This document shows, piece by piece, positions 59,543-64,000 of a DNA stretch of 64,000 nt. Within the stretch, counting starts at the first letter, position 1, and each line of letters begins with the position of its first letter. The translations under genes and the position numbers were made by a program. The stretch is from Dipetalonema caudispina (lineage: Eukaryota; Nematoda; Chromadorea; Rhabditida; Onchocercidae): positions 1 through 64,000 of the forward strand of contig JABVXV010000014.1 of assembly GCA_013365325.1 (NCBI GenBank). The letters are read 5' to 3'. The notes beneath the pieces are model-generated. The model did no database searches and was not told the origin of the DNA. It was given only the letters and a program-made list of their open reading frames with translations.

Positions 59543-60188
59543 ATCTCTTCAATAAATCCAATCAATAAAATCCATATAAAATGATAGATTATAATTCGAG
59601 AATTAAGTATCATAAAGGATTGTCAAAAAAAAAAAAAAAACTTTTTTAAATTCGACATAAAGAGAAATTGACACTTTCACAAAAGAGAATTATTTGATTG
59701 ATTCGGTTCTCTTTTTTTTAATAAATAAATTTCAATTTATTGACTCATATAGAAACTTTTTAGCTCTTTCGTTCTATCTATTGCGTATGAAGAAACTTTT
59801 AATTTAGAATATATAGTTTAGTATATATTATGTATTATTGTTCAAATAAAAATTTCCTGTACATTATAATACCCGAAGTAGTAGAGCGAAAACATTTAAT
59901 TAAATTTTAGTATTCATGAACTTTCCTTTTCATTATCGAATTTTCTACATTTTCCAACTACAAGCTTATCCTATTTTCTCGTGATAAAATATGGAAAATT
60001 ATTAACAAACGTCGGTCTGATGTAACTTGTGATTGATTTTCTTGTTGTTCGTGTCATATATGATGCATCACCTGAACTGATTGATGGAATTTCCACATGT
60101 TGTAGTCTTCTATATGACGTGGAATCGATGTTTGTTCCTTCTTAAATTTAAATTTATCACTGAGATGGATCATTTCATGGAGTTTCAC

Positions 60189-61755
60189 TTAACTTTGGTT
60201 AGTATCCGTCAATCTACTACTACTGGTTGAAAAAGTGAATTTCGGTCCTGCATCTGTAATTGTTAGCTGTCATTACTCAAAATTTAAGTCAACCTTGAGA
60301 CAATTATATTTGGTAATCAAATCAAATACCAATCAGTTTACTTTGAAAATTTTGCTGAATGAAATAACTGAAGTAAAGAAGGGATCAAAATGGCAAAGAG
60401 CGGAGTAATAAAGTAAGAGTAAATGATCCGTTAAAATTAAGGGGATAGTTTCGTGCAATAATATGGAAATTTTCATTTAATATATTTCCATTTGCTAAAT
60501 GCTAATAAAAAAACTTTTGAATTCGTACAGCAAACTGATAACAATGGTGAAAAGGAAAGGAAAAATTGAATTACCTGAGTAATAATTACTAGCATAACCA
60601 CTGCTGATTGGTACTGGTATTTTGTACTTATTGGAAAAAATCTTGTCAGATATATCGTTGCTAATTGCCTCGTATTGTCGAAATTTCCTCGGTATGGGTA
60701 TTTCCTGTACTGTACCCCATGAAGCGGTAAATTTTGATGGAATGGGAGGAAATGGTATTTGTAACTCAATTCTTCGTGATTTTTCATTAACATCACCGCT
60801 TGGAATGCTGCCAATCAAATTAAATTGACCATAACCATCTTAAATTTATTACTATTTAAATATTGAACTGGTTAAATTTAAAGGAGAATTTCAAGAATGT
60901 CCTTTTTTCTTTTTATTTTTGAAAATCGAAGATATCTTATTACACAGTGTTAATTAGTACTTCATCTATCAATTACTATGTTAGCACTTGAACCATTTCA
61001 TTTTTAATTTCTTTAAACAAACTTCAATTGAAACTATGCATGCAAATTGAATGCTAATTTGGATATTAAAAATGACCAATTCAAAAATGAAATGAAATAT
61101 TTGAATTCCATTATGCCTGTATTCCTTTATTATTGCTGATGATCAACTATACTAATACTTCCTACGAGAAGAATCTGTGATAGATGTAGAACTTGGTACT
61201 ACCGGAAGAATCGAATTGTGGTCTCTTTTGGATTGAAAATGAAGGCTCCGAATTAGGGATATTCCTTACGAGAAGTGCTCCTGTTGGACGACTAAGATCA
61301 CAAGTAATTTTACAGGATATAGTCGCTTGCTGAATTAGATGACCGAGATTTCTTCTTGTTTGTGGGAAGCAGCACAATAAAGTAGTTTTCGGCAGTAGTT
61401 TCGACCCCGATGAGAAGGTATATTCATATCTTTCTGGTCTAAATTACTTTTGTTTTATAGTTTATAGGATAGACAAAAGATGGAAATTTTTGTTTTATTA
61501 CATATCAAATAGCTTTAACATATTCAATAAACTACGAATTTTAATTTTTAAAAATTTTAATAAATTCTTCCTAAATTTCGAAAATCATTTCTTTTATTGT
61601 AATTTTATAATATCATAAAAGACTTTTACCTTACAATCGAAGAATTTTTCTGGTTTGCAGTCACCCAAACGATAACAGTGAATACTATGAATAATGAAAA
61701 TTCTATCATCGACATCTTTTAATGTTTTATCATGATATTCTTTTATGTGATACCT
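60189..61755 (-). CDS. Unassigned gene, 3' part resolved
   Basis: Exons 61203-61433 (or from 61438), 60575-60838 and 60189-60253 (stop TAA) join in phase. An upstream exon within 61632-61755 (acceptor TTTAG at its right-hand end) reads DVDDRIFIIHSIHCYRLGDC but joins in phase only if it is cut at the GTGACT donor (end about 61667). The protein contains a Cys cluster (LLCCFPQTRRNL, ISCKITCDLSRP), then a Pro-rich segment (LQIPFPPIPSKFT, EIPIPRKF, YKIPVPISSGYAS) and a Ser-rich tail (FTFSTSSSRLTDTNQS). No signal peptide or start was found; an open frame at 62164-62409 beginning MVYKYAKNRKID may be an upstream exon. Family not recognised. Confidence 0.48.
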
Positions 61756-64000
61756 AAATGGATACAATACTGTAATTTAGTAAGATGGACGAGAAATTAG
61801 ACTTTTTAGATATTTGGAGAATTTTGTAGAGAGGAAAAATTCGAAAGAATTAATTTCATTTATTCTGCGGCAGTTGGAATAAAATGTAAAGCGTATTGTA
61901 TCGTATCGTGTTCTACTTTTTGAAAACTGTGATACTGTCCTGAAATTTTATAACTTGCAATACTCGATTACCTTCATAACCGGTTTACAGTTCTTTTCTT
62001 TACAATCTCAAATTAACTTTCTCACATGTTCCAGTTCAATGTCACCGAAAAAAAATTAGCAAAGGATGTAATCAATTATCATTTTTGGCGAAATTTTGGT
62101 ACACCAGGAGACAGTACTTTTACGTTTTATAGATTTCTATAAACTATCATCAATCTTTTCCAACTAAAAACTTAGAAAACGACATTGTAAATTGCAGGAA
62201 ATCTGATAACTTTTTTTCAACTTGGATGCTAGTGATTTCCCTGGCCTGAAGCAGCTAGCTGAAAAATCATGCTTTACTAATATCCGGGCCAGATCCCCAG
62301 CTGAATAATTATACTTTACTGATATCGTAGTCGGATGAAAACCAATATTGTACATATTTGACTGATAATACTCATCAATTTTGCGGTTTTTCGCATATTT
62401 ATAAACCATTTTCTAGAACAATCAGGAATGATTAGTGGAAAAAAACGAAAGAACACATTAACAAAAAAAAAAAAGAAAAAAAAAATCAAATACTTGTTTT
62501 AGGTTATTTGTCATTGCCACAAACAATTGACAGAAAAGAATGTTACATGAAAACTATACATTTATCTCTATCAATGGATTTAACCAACTGTTACTAATTA
62601 AAATAATTATTATCCCATTAAATACATACTATTACATCCAAATCAGATTCTCTATGTTGCAATATAAATTTAAATTATTTATACTTATTTTTTGGATAAT
62701 ATACGTGGAAAAATCCCATCGAAAAAAATTATTTATAATAACTACTACAATTCTCCTTTTTTTTTTAAGGGAAAAATCATTAGAATTTAATAAAAAAAAA
62801 AAAAAAAAACTTTTTGAAAATCCTCAACAATGTGTGTAATATTTTTCAATGTAACTTGACATTTTTGAAAATTTTGAGAAAAATAGAATAGATTCTTTAT
62901 CATATTATAACTAAGTCTGAGAGGAAAAAAAAAAAAAAAAAAAAAAAACGAAAAAGCAAAAACATTGTCAAGTTATCTGTCAACATTATAATGCTTTTTA
63001 TAGCTGTAAATACATTTAAGCTAAATCAATCGTGATATTTTGAAAAAAATATCAAGTAAGAAAATAAAGAAAAATTGAAAGAAGAATTTTTTTAAATTTT
63101 TACTAATTTTTATTTTTTTCCTCAACTTTTTTGCAAAATTCAATTTTAATGATTCATATCTGACACTATGGTTTTTATCCATTCAAACAGATTGCATATA
63201 TTTATAAGTTAGTTTTGGGCAATAGCTGAAGAATATGTTGTCGTTTGCTGATGCTTTCATTCAATTACTTCATCCATTGATTTAACTCCACCATCTCGCT
63301 TATATTTCTTTCCATTATTATTGATTTGATTTTTTAAGCTGCAATTATTACAAACTTTTTGTTAATGCTTATGCATCATAAATATTGATCAAATAAAGTG
63401 TAAAGATTAAATTAAAATTTTATTGTCACTAATGATGATTAGACATTGAAGGTAGAGAACAATTAAATCATTATAGGTTTAAAAAAAAAAAAAAAAAAAA
63501 AAAAAGAAATTGCAAATATGATCTTTTTGAAAACTAACAATATGTTAATATACTACAAATAACTGTAATGTAGTTATTATCATTGTAATTTTCGGTAATA
63601 GAAGAAAAAAAAAAGTAGTCCTTTTCACATTAAAATAATCATTTTGAGTAAATTTCCCAAGTTTTAGAAATTTTTTTTTTTTTTTTTTTAAATCGTCACG
63701 TATTATATAGCAAAACTTGTTTGTTTCATTCACGAATATTTTTCAGTAAATTTTTAGAAATTTATGATTTTAAAGTTATCCTCTCTTTCTTCATATTAAA
63801 ATAGTGTGAAAAGATTCTGAAGATTGATAAAAGTAAATTAGTAATTCTTGAGTGAAATGTTATTTTCCGGTGATGATAGTATTATTTTGATATATCTTCA
63901 TGAGTAAGACTTAGTTGATGAAATCATATCATTCCATTTAATCTTTCGCTTAATAACAGTCTTAATGGTTAACTTAAATTATTTCTATTGTGAGCAATTA
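61756..64000. other. AT-rich region with no firm gene
   Basis: Contains an open minus-strand frame (62164-62409) with an imperfect internal duplication, and many homopolymer tracts (for example near 62790-62808, 62924-62948, 63481-63505 and 63669-63689). The segment 62410-64000 shows no credible coding sequence on either strand. Confidence 0.5.
62257..62330. repeat. Imperfect direct duplication of about 32 bases
   Basis: Units 62257-62288 and 62299-62330 share agctgaa..., ctttact and atatc blocks (roughly three quarters identical) with a 42-base period. Both lie in the open minus-strand frame. Confidence 0.55.

Overview
The window looks like nuclear DNA from a parasitic roundworm, most likely a filarial (spirurid) nematode. 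Base composition is very AT-rich, with many long poly-A/poly-T tracts. Genes are split into many small exons (about 60-200 bases) by short GT-AG introns, and acceptors of the TTTTCAG/TTTATAG type lie just upstream of several start codons, as expected for cis- or spliced-leader trans-splicing. The best-conserved proteins (LIN-31, enolase, MTR-4, PIG-A) read as nematode orthologues. I cannot name the species from sequence alone. I recognised no bacterial features, rRNA or tRNA.

Layout. 1-14.9 kb is gene-poor, rich in microsatellites and homopolymers, with two incompletely resolved minus-strand genes (about 1.6-2.6 kb and 4.7-5.5 kb). 14.9-18.3 kb holds lin-31 (forkhead, FoxB class). 20.4-25.4 kb holds two small multi-exon genes for predicted secreted cysteine-containing proteins that I cannot assign to a family; their exons are too short to stand out as long ORFs. 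25.7-33.1 kb holds mtr-4 (exosome RNA helicase) with an unassigned membrane-protein gene directly upstream, whose stop is 17 bases from the mtr-4 ATG. 33.4-35.9 kb holds a nematode-type CK1/TTBK-like kinase. This is divergent from enolase (36.4-39.0 kb, the only firmly supported plus-strand gene), leaving a 503-base shared upstream region. 40-57.4 kb carries a minus-strand series: a CIP2A orthologue, PIG-A and THOC1. 58.9-61.8 kb holds a small acidic protein gene and an unassigned gene; the remainder is AT-rich with no firm gene.

Function. Most conserved genes are housekeeping: glycolysis (enolase), nuclear RNA surveillance and export (MTR-4, THOC1), GPI-anchor synthesis (PIG-A) and a scaffold that in vertebrates inhibits PP2A (CIP2A). 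lin-31 is a developmental regulator. Exon models were built by hand by following splice sites and checking reading phase from exon to exon. For lin-31, mtr-4, the kinase, enolase, CIP2A, PIG-A and THOC1 phase closes across every intron and protein length agrees with the family. The secreted and membrane-protein models are hypotheses that transcript data could confirm or overturn.
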